From positions 186,001 through 250,000 of the forward strand of contig CAVXGT010000010.1 of NCBI GenBank assembly GCA_963761475.1: DNA of 64,000 bases, in the 5' to 3' direction. How positions within the stretch are numbered: position 1 is the stretch's first letter; each line of letters starts with the position of its first letter. This DNA is from Ga0077555 sp963761475 (GTDB lineage: Bacteria > Pseudomonadota > Alphaproteobacteria > Rhizobiales > Hyphomicrobiaceae). The translations under genes and the position numbers were made by a program. Shown piece by piece: positions 7,325 to 15,804 of the stretch. Under the pieces are notes generated by a model that saw only the letters and a program-made list of their open reading frames with translations, was not told where the DNA came from and searched no databases.

Positions 7325-8647
7325 ATGATCACCGACGCACAAGGCCACGCCCTCTCCGGCGCCAACGAACCGGCCGCCCGTCACCTTGATGCCGGCATTC
7401 GCGCCTTCGCAATGTCCTACGGCGACGTGATGGGCGCGCTCGATCAGGCGCGCTCGGCAGCACCGGCCATGGCCATGGCCCATCTCGCCAAGGCCTGGGC
7501 CCTCGTCCTCTCCAACGACGCCATTCTCGCGGCCAAGGCTCCGGCCCTGTTGGTCGAAGCCGGCGCTCTCCCCATGAACGAGCGCGAGCAGGCCCATGCT
7601 GCTGCCCTCGCTCATGCCGCAAAAGGCCACCGCGCCGGCGCCATTGCCGTCCTCGACCGCCACCTCATGAGCCATCCCCATGATGTGCTGGCTCACATGT
7701 GCTGCCATTTCATCGACGCTTTCCAAGGCCGCTTTCACCGGTCCCGCGACCGCTCCGCCCGCGCCTTGCCGCGCTGGTCTGAAGACATGCCGGGCTATGG
7801 CCTTCTGCTCGCCTTTTATGGTTTCGGCCTCGAGGAAGCTGGCGACTACGCCCGCGCCGAGGACATCTCCCGCCAGGCTGCCGAGCTCGAGCCCTTGAAC
7901 TACTGGCCGCATCACGGTGTGAGCCATGTCATGGAGATGACCGGCCGCCCCGCCGACGGTCTCAAATGGATGGCCGACCGCGAGCCGCTCTGGAGCGCTG
8001 ACGCCAACACCTCGCGCACCCACATCTGGTGGCACAAGGCCCTGTTCCATATGGAGCTGGGTCAGTACCCCGAGATGCTCGCCATCTACGACGGTCCGAT
8101 CGTCGCGACCCAGCGCGCCTTGAGCATCAGCCTCACCAACGCCACCGCCCTGCTCTGGCGCCTCGAGATGCTCGGCGTCGAGTGCGGCAACCGCTGGCAG
8201 GCTGTGGCCGACCTCTGGCAGGGCCATACCGACGGACGCCTGTGCGTTTTCGCCGACATCCATGCCGCCATGACCGCCATGCGCGCCGACCGTGGCGCCG
8301 AGGTCGACCGCATTGTCGCGGCTATGCGCAAGACCGCCGACAGCGACCAAGAATCCTCCCATGTGTTTCGTCTTGCTGGCTTACCGCTGGCTGAAGGGCT
8401 GAGCGCTTTCACTCGCGCCGACTACGCCAACGCTTTGGAAAAATTGCTCGCAGCCCGCGACCACATCTGGTTGATCGGCGGCAGCCACGCCCAGCGCGAT
8501 CTGATCGAATGGACGATTGCCGAATGTGCGATCAGAGCCGGTCAGCGCGACGTTGCCATTGCGCTGGCCAACGAGCGCCTGGGGCTGAGGCCTGAGAGTG
8601 CCCCCAACCGCCGCCTGCTCGCAGGCGCCGAAGCCATTGCCGCCTGA
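7325..8647 (+). CDS. TTC38-like tetratricopeptide repeat protein
   Basis: 440 residues without signal peptide or membrane helices. The protein is built of degenerate helical repeats and contains segments typical of the tetratricopeptide repeat protein 38 family, found in bacteria and animals: LNYWPHHGVSHVMEMTGR, then WMADREPLW, then THIWWHKALFHMELGQY with a following YD. Biochemical function of the family is not established. It starts at ATG 7325 with GGAG upstream, 59 bases after the SDR, and may be the last gene of the CoA-transferase/SDR transcript. Its stop faces phaC. The family call is good; any role in catabolism is only positional inference. Confidence 0.82.
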   Translation: MITDAQGHALSGANEPAARHLDAGIRAFAMSYGDVMGALDQARSAAPAMAMAHLAKAWALVLSNDAILAAKAPALLVEAGALPMNEREQAHAAALAHAAKGHRAGAIAVLDRHLMSHPHDVLAHMCCHFIDAFQGRFHRSRDRSARALPRWSEDMPGYGLLLAFYGFGLEEAGDYARAEDISRQAAELEPLNYWPHHGVSHVMEMTGRPADGLKWMADREPLWSADANTSRTHIWWHKALFHMELGQYPEMLAIYDGPIVATQRALSISLTNATALLWRLEMLGVECGNRWQAVADLWQGHTDGRLCVFADIHAAMTAMRADRGAEVDRIVAAMRKTADSDQESSHVFRLAGLPLAEGLSAFTRADYANALEKLLAARDHIWLIGGSHAQRDLIEWTIAECAIRAGQRDVAIALANERLGLRPESAPNRRLLAGAEAIAA

Positions 8648-8711
8648 TCCGGCAGCGGGCGCGGCCACCAAGTGGCGGCGATTTAAACTTCACGCCGCAG
8701 CAACTTGTCAG

Positions 8712-10535
8712 CTAGGCCTTTGCCCTGACGTAGCTTCCCGGCGCATCCTCGATCACCCCCAGCTTGGCGCCGGGGGTGCGCGCCGGCACCATGCTGCCCG
8801 ACTGTTTCGCAAGCCACTTGCCCCAGTGCGGCCACCACGACCCCGGCGTCTCCTCGGCATGCGCCAACCACTCCTCCAGCGTGTCCGCACGCCGTGAGTT
8901 GGTCCAGTACTGGTACTTGGGTCGCTTGCCGTCGGCGGGAGGCGGATTGATCACCCCAGCAATGTGCCCCGACCCCGACAGCACATATTCGACCGGCCCG
9001 CCAAACAGCCTCGAGCCGATGAACACGGACTTCGCCGGCGCAATGTGGTCCTCGCGCGCTGCCAGCTCGTAGATCGGGATCGTCACCTTTTTCAGGTCCA
9101 GCCGGATGCCACCGATCGACAGCAGGCCCTTGGCGAGCTTGTTCTCGTGGTAGAACTCGCGCAGGTAATAGTTGTGGTTCGCAGCCGGCATCCGTGTCGA
9201 ATCTTGGTTCCAGTAGAGCAGGTCGAACGGGAACGGTTTCTTGCCCAGCATGTAGTTGTTGACGATGTAAGGCCAGATGAGATCCCGCGGCCTGAGCATG
9301 TTGAACACCGTCGCCATGCGCGAGCCGTCCAGATATCCTTTCTCGGCCATCATGTCTTCGAGCGACTTGAGCTGCGCATCGTCGATGAACAGCAGCAGGT
9401 CGCCGGCCTTGGTGAAATCCTTCTGCGCCGCAAAGAACGTGGCCGAGGCAAACGGGTCATGCCCCTTCGCCGCGTTGTGCGCCAGCGTCGTCGCCAGCAG
9501 CGTCCCGCCGACGCAGTAGCCGATGACGTTCATCTGCCGCTGACCCGTCTCGCGCTGCACGGCATCGGCTGCCGACAGCACGCCCTCCTTCATGTAGTCC
9601 TCGAACGTCTTGTGCTTGAGCCGCTCGTCCGGATTGACCCATGACACCACGAAAACCGTGAAGCCTTGGTCCACCGCCCACTTGATGAACGATTTCGGCT
9701 GCGTCAGGTCGAGGATGTAGAATTTGTTGATCCACGGCGGCACGATCAGCAGCGGCGTCGCATAGACCTTTTCGGTCGTCGGCGCGTACTGGATGAGCTG
9801 CAGCAGGTCGTTCTGATAGACCACCTTGCCGGGTGTCACCGCCAGGTTCTCACCGACTGCGAAGGCCGTCGTGTCCGTCTGGCTGATTTTCAGGAGGTCG
9901 TCCGACTTGGCCATGTCGGCCAGCAGGTTCTCCATCCCCTTGACGAGATTGGCGCCATTCGTCTTGAGCGTCTCTCGCAGCACCTCCGGATTGGTGGCCG
10001 GGAAATTGGTTGGACTGAGAGCGCTCGCCATCTGCCGCAAATAGTATTCGGCACGCTGCTTTGTCCGCTCGTCGAGCCCGCTCGTGTCCGACAACGCCTT
10101 TTCTGCCCACTGCGTCGTCACCAGGTAGCTTTGCTTCCAGAACTCGAAATAGGGATTGGCCGACCAGTCCGGATCGCGAAAGCGCCCATCGCCCGCCTCC
10201 GGCTCGGCCACCGGCTCGGCCGGCTGACCGGACATCCGCTGCAAGGCCGCCGTCCACACGTCCATGTAGCCTTTGACAAGCTCACCCTGCGCTTCCATCA
10301 CCCGTGCCGGATCCGACATCCACTGCTGGGCGACCTCGCTCATGATGCGCGTGGCCTCCGTCATCTCGGTTGCCGTGCTGTAGGGACCACCCTTGGAGTC
10401 GGCGCGCTCCATTAGACCCGCCATGGCCCGGCCGCCCTCCGTCCACAACGTCAGCATGTTGCGAACCAGCTCATCCGGGTTCTGAACGGCATAGGCCGAC
10501 CAGTCGGGTTGTTGCGGCGGATTGGGCTTCTGCAT
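8712..10535 (-). CDS. phaC: Class I poly(R)-hydroxyalkanoate synthase PhaC
   Basis: 607 residues from ATG 10535, preceded by ACGGGAAGC; ATG 10553 and GTG 10574 are in-frame alternatives. The lipase-like box GYCVGG holds the catalytic Cys (about 341). NPYFEFWKQSYL, the GKVVYQND segment, YATPLLIVPPWINKFYILDL, and the later REDHIAPAKSVFIGS and SGSGHIAGVINPP around the catalytic Asp and His are textbook PhaC. It polymerises 3-hydroxyacyl-CoA into carbon-storage granules. Class I is inferred because the protein is long and no phaE or phaR partner is adjacent. No phaA or phaB is in the window. It converges with the TTC38-like gene across a 64-base gap. Confidence 0.96.
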   Translation of the reverse strand: MQKPNPPQQPDWSAYAVQNPDELVRNMLTLWTEGGRAMAGLMERADSKGGPYSTATEMTEATRIMSEVAQQWMSDPARVMEAQGELVKGYMDVWTAALQRMSGQPAEPVAEPEAGDGRFRDPDWSANPYFEFWKQSYLVTTQWAEKALSDTSGLDERTKQRAEYYLRQMASALSPTNFPATNPEVLRETLKTNGANLVKGMENLLADMAKSDDLLKISQTDTTAFAVGENLAVTPGKVVYQNDLLQLIQYAPTTEKVYATPLLIVPPWINKFYILDLTQPKSFIKWAVDQGFTVFVVSWVNPDERLKHKTFEDYMKEGVLSAADAVQRETGQRQMNVIGYCVGGTLLATTLAHNAAKGHDPFASATFFAAQKDFTKAGDLLLFIDDAQLKSLEDMMAEKGYLDGSRMATVFNMLRPRDLIWPYIVNNYMLGKKPFPFDLLYWNQDSTRMPAANHNYYLREFYHENKLAKGLLSIGGIRLDLKKVTIPIYELAAREDHIAPAKSVFIGSRLFGGPVEYVLSGSGHIAGVINPPPADGKRPKYQYWTNSRRADTLEEWLAHAEETPGSWWPHWGKWLAKQSGSMVPARTPGAKLGVIEDAPGSYVRAKA

Positions 10536-10574
10536 TTTGCTTCCCGTTGGCATGTGCGAGGCAGGCGTTAGCAC

Positions 10575-11019
10575 CGAGTATTGGCTGGCACGCTAGCCCC
10601 GCGAGGAAATTGGCCGCAGTCGAGGCGGCTGCGCGCCGCTAGTGTACCGATGGCTGCAAGAGGCGCCCCCTCCCCGGAACGGCAGTCGGATCGTAAATCC
10701 CGGGCCTGCGAGTGACCATGTCTTAATGGCGGGCGGCTACAAAATTACAACCAAACGAGCCATGTGACAATCTGACCTGAATTCTACTCTGAAGATCCCG
10801 CGATCAAAACCGGCAGCAGCGTCGCGCCAAGCATTTGCCTGATGATCGTGGCGAGCCGCGTCGGCCTCGATGTTGAATACGGCACAATCCCCAGCTCGAA
10901 CCAACGCCGTTGTGTCCGATGTGCATTGGAAGGCCTTCCGGCCTTTGACTGGAACCGCGACGCGGCGTAAGACCAACACTCGGCGATCGAACCGCCTGCT
11001 CAATTGAAGAGATGCCGCC
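10575..11019. other. Intergenic region between phaC and the aminotransferase; no gene seen
   Basis: About 445 bases between two divergent genes. Open frames here look random. The only clear structure is the 12-bp perfect palindrome GGAAGGCCTTCC at 10928-10939, about 90 bases before the aminotransferase start, extended by GGCCTTT on the right. It could be an operator or chance. No tRNA or riboswitch is recognised. Confidence 0.6.
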
Positions 11020-12243
11020 GTGATCGACCATTTCCATCGCATCAAGCGCCTGCCCCCATACGTCTTCGCCGAGGTCAACCGCCTCAAGGCTGAGGCACGC
11101 GCCAACGGCGCCGACATTATCGACCTCGGCATGGGCAATCCGGACCTCGCCGTGCCCAAGCACATCCGTGACAAGTTGACGGAAACGGTCGGCAAGCCGC
11201 GCACGGACCGTTATTCCGCCTCCAAGGGCATTCCGGGCCTGCTCCGGGCCCAGGCCGCCTATTATGGCCGTCGCTTTGGCGTGAAGCTGAAACCCGAGAC
11301 CCAGGTCGTGGCAACGCTGGGGTCCAAGGAAGGCTTTGCCAATATGGCGCAGGCCATCACGGCGCCTGGCGATGTCGTTCTCGTGCCGAACCCGAGCTAC
11401 CCCATCCATGCCTTCGGCTTCCTGATGGCGGGCGGCGTTATTCGATCCGTACCCTCCGAGCCGACGCCTGAATTCTTCACGGCGCTGGAGCGGGCCGTGA
11501 TCCACTCCATTCCGAAGCCGATCGCCGTCGTCGTCTGTTACCCGGCCAATCCCACCGCCTTCACGGCGAGCCTGGATTTCTATCGCGACCTCGTTCAGTT
11601 CGCGAAGAAGCACGACATCATCATCTTGTCCGATTTGGCCTATGCCGAGGTCTATTTCGACGATGCCGCCCCCCCGCCGTCCGTATTGCAGGTGCCGGGC
11701 GCCATCGATGTCACCGTCGAGTTCACCTCGATGTCGAAAACCTTCTCCATGGCCGGCTGGCGTATGGGCTTTGCCGTCGGCAACGAGCGTCTCCTTGCGG
11801 CCCTCGCCCGCGTCAAAAGCTACCTTGATTACGGCGCCTTCACCCCGATCCAGGTGGCAGCCACCGCCGCGCTCAATGGCCCGGACGATTGCATCCACGA
11901 GATGCGCGCGACCTACAAGCGCCGCCGAGACGTGCTCGTCGACAGCTTCGCCAATGCCGGCTGGGGCTTCCCGCCGCCTGAGGCCTCGATGTTTGCCTGG
12001 GTTCCCGTGCCCGATCCGTTCAAGGAGGTCGGCGCCCTCGAATTCTCCAAGTTGCTGATCGAGAAAGCCTCCGTCGCCGTCGCCCCTGGCATTGGGTTTG
12101 GCGAACACGGCGAGGGCTACGTCCGCATCGCCCTGGTCGAGAACGAGCAGCGCATTCGCCAGGCCGCTCGCTCCATCAAGCGCTTCCTGTCCCAGGGCCC
12201 CGACACCATGCACAACGTCATCCCGATCACCGCCAAGGGCTGA
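11020..12243 (+). CDS. Class I/II aminotransferase, LL-diaminopimelate aminotransferase / AlaC-like
   Basis: 407 residues from a GTG start, with GAAGAG shortly upstream. It is a fold-type I PLP enzyme. IDLGMGNPDL opens the family core, CYPANPTAF contains the substrate-carboxylate contact region, and SMSKTFSMAGWRMGF holds the Schiff-base lysine. It is similar in layout to proteins annotated as LL-diaminopimelate aminotransferase or glutamate-pyruvate aminotransferase AlaC. These run next to hom in many alphaproteobacteria, consistent with the aspartate-family neighbour here. The true substrate (alanine/glutamate versus LL-DAP) is uncertain; alphaproteobacteria usually make lysine by the succinylase route, which favours an alanine-type role. 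Confidence 0.85.
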   Translation: MIDHFHRIKRLPPYVFAEVNRLKAEARANGADIIDLGMGNPDLAVPKHIRDKLTETVGKPRTDRYSASKGIPGLLRAQAAYYGRRFGVKLKPETQVVATLGSKEGFANMAQAITAPGDVVLVPNPSYPIHAFGFLMAGGVIRSVPSEPTPEFFTALERAVIHSIPKPIAVVVCYPANPTAFTASLDFYRDLVQFAKKHDIIILSDLAYAEVYFDDAAPPPSVLQVPGAIDVTVEFTSMSKTFSMAGWRMGFAVGNERLLAALARVKSYLDYGAFTPIQVAATAALNGPDDCIHEMRATYKRRRDVLVDSFANAGWGFPPPEASMFAWVPVPDPFKEVGALEFSKLLIEKASVAVAPGIGFGEHGEGYVRIALVENEQRIRQAARSIKRFLSQGPDTMHNVIPITAKG

Positions 12244-12299
12244 TCAGGAGCGTCGCCGTTCCGACTCTGGTTCAGTGGCGTTCCGGCGCTGGGGTAAGG

Positions 12300-12325
12300 C
12301 CGGGCAGGCCCAACAGACTGCCCGG
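12300..12325 (+). terminator. Possible intrinsic terminator after the aminotransferase gene
   Basis: CCGGGCAG (12300-12307) pairs with CTGCCCGG (12318-12325) around a 10-base loop, followed by TGCTTTTG. The T-run is short, so termination is plausible but not certain. It lies 57 bases after the stop. Confidence 0.5.
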
Positions 12326-12549
12326 TGCTTTTGCAGGCGTTGAGCATGTGACTGCATCCCGGTTCCGCGCGGCCCGCCCATCCTGCGCTGTGCGGTCGGC
12401 CGCGGTTGGCCCGCCGTGTTGCTGCCGCCCGCTATGGAAGTAACATGTCGCCATCCCTGCCCCGCCCCCGGGTATACCCCCGCCCTCTGGCATGTTACCT
12501 AATCGCCGCCGAATAAGCCGACGGACCGGACCGGAAAGATCGTAGGATT
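12326..12549. other. Leader region of hom; no gene or riboswitch recognised
   Basis: About 220 bases (306 if counted from the preceding stop) between the aminotransferase and hom. Very GC-rich, with a C-rich run around 12460-12485. I see no open leader peptide rich in Thr/Met/Ile and no recognisable SAM riboswitch fold. Confidence 0.5.
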
Positions 12550-13875
12550 ATGAGCAAGACCCTGAAACTCGGAATTGCAGGCCTGGGCACCGTCGGCACC
12601 GGCCTCGTCAAGCTGCTGACCACGCACGGCGAGCGCCTCGGCGCCACCTTGCCGACAAAGCCTGAAATCGTGGCTGTCTGCGCCCGCGACCGCAATCGCG
12701 ACCGGGGCATCGCAATCGGTGGCTTGAAATGGTTCGACGACGCCCGCGAGCTTGCTGTCGCCCCCGAGATTGACGTTCTGGTGGAGCTGATCGGTGGCGA
12801 TGAAGGCATCGCCCGCGAGGCAGTGGCCGCAGCCCTCAAGGCCGGCAAGCATGTCGTCACCGCCAACAAGGCGCTGCTGGCCAAGCACGGCGTCGAACTG
12901 GCCGAGCTGGCTGAAACCAATGGCGTCGAGCTGAACTTCGAGGCGGCAGTCGCTGGCGGCATCCCCGTCATCAAGACGCTCAGGGAGTCGCTCGCCGGCA
13001 ATCGCGTGTCCCGCGTCTACGGCATCCTCAACGGCACCTGCAATTACATCCTCACGACCATGCAGGAGGAAGGCCGGGCTTTCGCTGATGTGCTGAAAGA
13101 GGCACAGGAGAAGGGCTATGCCGAAGCTGATCCGACATTTGACATCGGCGGCTTCGATACAGCCCACAAGCTCACTTTGTTGACCAGCCTTGCCTTCGGC
13201 ACCAAGGTCGCCTTCGGAGAGATCGACATTGAAGGCATCGAATCCATCACCGATGCCGACATCACCGCCGCCGACGACCTCGGCTATCGCATCAAGTTGC
13301 TGGGCGTCGCAGCCGAAACCGAGACCGGCATCGAGCAGCGCGTGCACCCGGCCATGGTCCCCAAGCACTCAGCCATCGCCGAGGTCTCCGGCGTCACCAA
13401 CTGTGTCGCGATCGACGCCGACTTTGTCGGCACGCTTCTGATGGTCGGGCCCGGCGCCGGTGCCAACGCCACCGCCTCGTCTGTCGCCTCCGACATCGTC
13501 GACATCGCCATCGGCGGCGTCATGCGGCCGTTCCGCGTTCCCGCCGGCAAGCTCCAGCCCTACCGCCGCGCCACGCTGAGCCAGCACCAGGGCGCCTACT
13601 ATATCCGCCTGCTGGTCGAGGACCGGCCCGGCGTCATGGCGTTCGTATCGAAGGAGCTGGCCGACCGGGGCATCTCGCTTGAAAGCGTGGTCCAACGCCG
13701 ACCCAGGCGCGACCATCAGGCAACGGACGCCCGCCCTTCCGCGGGTGAAGCCGCCCAGGTTGTAATAACGACTCACGAAACGACGGAATCTGCCATCCGC
13801 GACGCCCTCAAAGCGATATCGGCGGGCAACCGTCTTAAGGCAAAGCCACAAATGATCCGCATCGAGAGATTGTAG
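12550..13875 (+). CDS. hom: Homoserine dehydrogenase
   Basis: 441 residues, the long form with an ACT domain. The N-terminal Rossmann motif is GLGTVGTGLV. The catalytic domain contains HVVTANKALLAKHG and GILNGTCNYILTTM, then EKGYAEADPTFDIGGFDTAHK with the catalytic Asp/Lys region. The C-terminal ACT domain begins at YYIRLLVEDRPGVMAFVSKELADRGISLESVVQR and ends with KPQMIRIERL. It reduces aspartate semialdehyde to homoserine for threonine and methionine synthesis. The ACT domain usually mediates threonine inhibition. A stretch rich in R/P/D around residues 385-400 of the ACT domain is less conserved than expected but stays in frame. glpX follows 86 bases later. Confidence 0.97.
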   Translation: MSKTLKLGIAGLGTVGTGLVKLLTTHGERLGATLPTKPEIVAVCARDRNRDRGIAIGGLKWFDDARELAVAPEIDVLVELIGGDEGIAREAVAAALKAGKHVVTANKALLAKHGVELAELAETNGVELNFEAAVAGGIPVIKTLRESLAGNRVSRVYGILNGTCNYILTTMQEEGRAFADVLKEAQEKGYAEADPTFDIGGFDTAHKLTLLTSLAFGTKVAFGEIDIEGIESITDADITAADDLGYRIKLLGVAAETETGIEQRVHPAMVPKHSAIAEVSGVTNCVAIDADFVGTLLMVGPGAGANATASSVASDIVDIAIGGVMRPFRVPAGKLQPYRRATLSQHQGAYYIRLLVEDRPGVMAFVSKELADRGISLESVVQRRPRRDHQATDARPSAGEAAQVVITTHETTESAIRDALKAISAGNRLKAKPQMIRIERL

Positions 13876-13961
13876 ACGGCGGCGTACTGATCCAAGAATA
13901 CGCGCAGCTTCGAGAAAAACGCCGGCTGAGCCGGTCAACTGGGCCAAGGAGACAGTCGGAT

Positions 13962-14954
13962 ATGTCGGGCGAAAAGAACGGTCTGGATAGGGTGCTTGTG
14001 CTGGAGGTTGCCCGCGTAACGGAGGCGGCCGCCATTGCCGCGGCTCGCCTGCGCGGCCAGGGCAACAACAAGGGCGCCGACAAGGCCGCCGTCGATGCCA
14101 TGCGCAAGGAACTCGGACGCGTTGCCATCCGCGGCAAAGTCGTCATCGGCGAAGGCGAGATGGACGAGGCCCCGATGCTTTACATTGGCGAGGAGGTTGG
14201 CATCGGCGAAGGCCCGCGCGTCGACATCGCCGTCGATCCGCTCGAGGGCACCACAATCTGCGCCAAGGACATGCCGAACGCCCTCGCCGTGATCGCCATT
14301 TCCGAGGAAGGCGGCCTTCTCAACGCCCCCGACATGTATATGGACAAGATCGCAGTCGGCCCCGGCTACCCCGAAGGCATCATCGATCTCGACCGCCCCG
14401 TTGTGGATGTGCTGAAGGATCTCGCCAAGCACAAGAACGTGCCGATGCATGAGATCACGGCCTGCATTCTCGACCGCCCGCGCCACCAGGAGCTGATCGA
14501 TTCCGTCCGCAAGGCAGGTGCCGGCATTCGCTTGATTCCCGACGGCGACATAGCCGGCGTCATCTGGACGACCGATCCCGATCAGACCGGAATCGACATC
14601 TATCTGGGCTCCGGCGGCGCGCCTGAAGGCGTGCTGGCCGCCGCCGCATTGCGCTGCATTGGCGGCCAGATGCAGGGCCGGCTCTCTCCAGAGCGCCATT
14701 CCGAAAAGGAGCGCCCCGAGCTCATCGCCCGTTCGGCCAAGATGGGCATCAAGGACATCCGTCGCAAATACTCGATGGCCGAAATGGCGTCGGGCGACGT
14801 CATCTTCTCAGCAACCGGCGTCACCTCGGGTTCGCTGCTTGAAGGCGTTCGCTTCCGTGGCGACTTTGCCGAAACCGAGACGGTCGTTATGCGCTCCAAG
14901 ACCGGCACTGTGCGCCGCATAAAGACGACGCTCCGTAACATCGCGCCGAAGTAG
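13962..14954 (+). CDS. glpX: Class II fructose-1,6-bisphosphatase GlpX
   Basis: 330 residues, normal for GlpX. VDPLEGTTICAKDMPNALAV is the metal/phosphate-binding core of the lithium-sensitive phosphatase family, preceded by VIGEGEMDEAPML. It removes the 1-phosphate of fructose-1,6-bisphosphate in gluconeogenesis, and in some alphaproteobacteria also acts on sedoheptulose-1,7-bisphosphate. AAGGAG precedes the ATG. hom-glpX is a conserved alphaproteobacterial pair, often followed by recJ; here recJ is missing from the expected place and the interrupted MFS gene follows instead. Confidence 0.96.
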   Translation: MSGEKNGLDRVLVLEVARVTEAAAIAAARLRGQGNNKGADKAAVDAMRKELGRVAIRGKVVIGEGEMDEAPMLYIGEEVGIGEGPRVDIAVDPLEGTTICAKDMPNALAVIAISEEGGLLNAPDMYMDKIAVGPGYPEGIIDLDRPVVDVLKDLAKHKNVPMHEITACILDRPRHQELIDSVRKAGAGIRLIPDGDIAGVIWTTDPDQTGIDIYLGSGGAPEGVLAAAALRCIGGQMQGRLSPERHSEKERPELIARSAKMGIKDIRRKYSMAEMASGDVIFSATGVTSGSLLEGVRFRGDFAETETVVMRSKTGTVRRIKTTLRNIAPK

Positions 14955-15090
14955 GCAGCCGCTGCAAGCGCCCGCCACCCGGAGCCCCCGGGTTGGCAGC
15001 CTGCACAGTCCGGCCCGGATCAACCTCGGGCCGCAAAGCCTTGCTCGGCAGATCATGCCGCTCACCCAAATCCGCCGCTAGGAGCGCCGC

Positions 15091-15804
15091 ATGAAGCTCG
15101 AGCAACGTGTGCTGCTCTGGATGTGCGTGCTGGTCGGCATCAATCAACTCGGCTTCGGCGCCATGATTCCGTCGTTGCCGCTCTACGCCCAAACCTTCGG
15201 CGTCTCGGCCTCCGCCATCGGCATGGCGATCGGCATCTACGGTCTGGCCCGCTTCTTCGTCGCGGTCCCCGCCGGCCACATCTCCGACCGCATCGGGCGC
15301 CGCCCCATGCTCGCTATCGGCGGCCTGATCTCGGCCATTGGCAACCTCTGGTGCGCCTGGGCCACCTCCTATCCGGAATTCATCGCCGCCCGTTTCATCG
15401 CCGGCGCCGGCGCCGGCCTGATTGTCACCACCGGGCAGATCGTCCTTGCAGACATTACGGTGCCCGCCAACCGCGGCCGCACTCTCGCCATCTACCAGGG
15501 CACCTTCTTGTTCGCCGTCGGCATCGGCCCCTTTCCCGGTGGCCTCATCGCCGAGCGCTTCGGCCTGGCCGCGCCCTTTTCCACCTATGGCGTCGCCGCC
15601 CTGCTCGCCTCTCTCGTCGCTTGGTTCGCCGTCAAGGAGACCCGGGACATGGCCTCCCGCCCGGCCTTCGCGTCTGATCCGACCGCCAGGCGACCGGGCA
15701 TCTTCGAGCAGCTGCGCGTCTTCGTCGGCGGCATCGGCTTCTCTCTCGTCTGCCTCATCGCCTTCATGAATGCAGTCGTGCGAACCGGCGGACTCTTTTC
15801 CATC
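15091..15804 (+). pseudogene. MFS transporter, 5' part, split by an IS1595-family element
   Basis: These 238 codons encode the first half of a major facilitator superfamily drug-efflux-type permease: about six hydrophobic helices and the loop 2-3 motif GHISDRIGRRPML. The frame reaches GGLFSI at the duplicated target TTTCCATC and then enters the insertion, where it would read six more codons to a stop at 15822. Joining 15804 to 16977 restores one continuous frame (GLFSI-IPVLARERLGVS), giving a 401-residue protein. The original gene was therefore intact before insertion, and the loss looks recent. The start ATG 15091 has GGAGCGCC just upstream. It is a probable exporter of unknown substrate. 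Confidence 0.92.
15797..15804 (+). repeat. Left target-site duplication of the IS element
   Basis: TTTCCATC at 15797-15804 is repeated exactly at 16969-16976, flanking the element. Eight bases is the usual duplication length for IS1595-family elements. Confidence 0.93.

Noticed and set aside
12326..12549. SAM riboswitch or threonine attenuator upstream of hom
   Set aside because: No recognisable aptamer core, leader peptide or terminator/antiterminator pair could be drawn.
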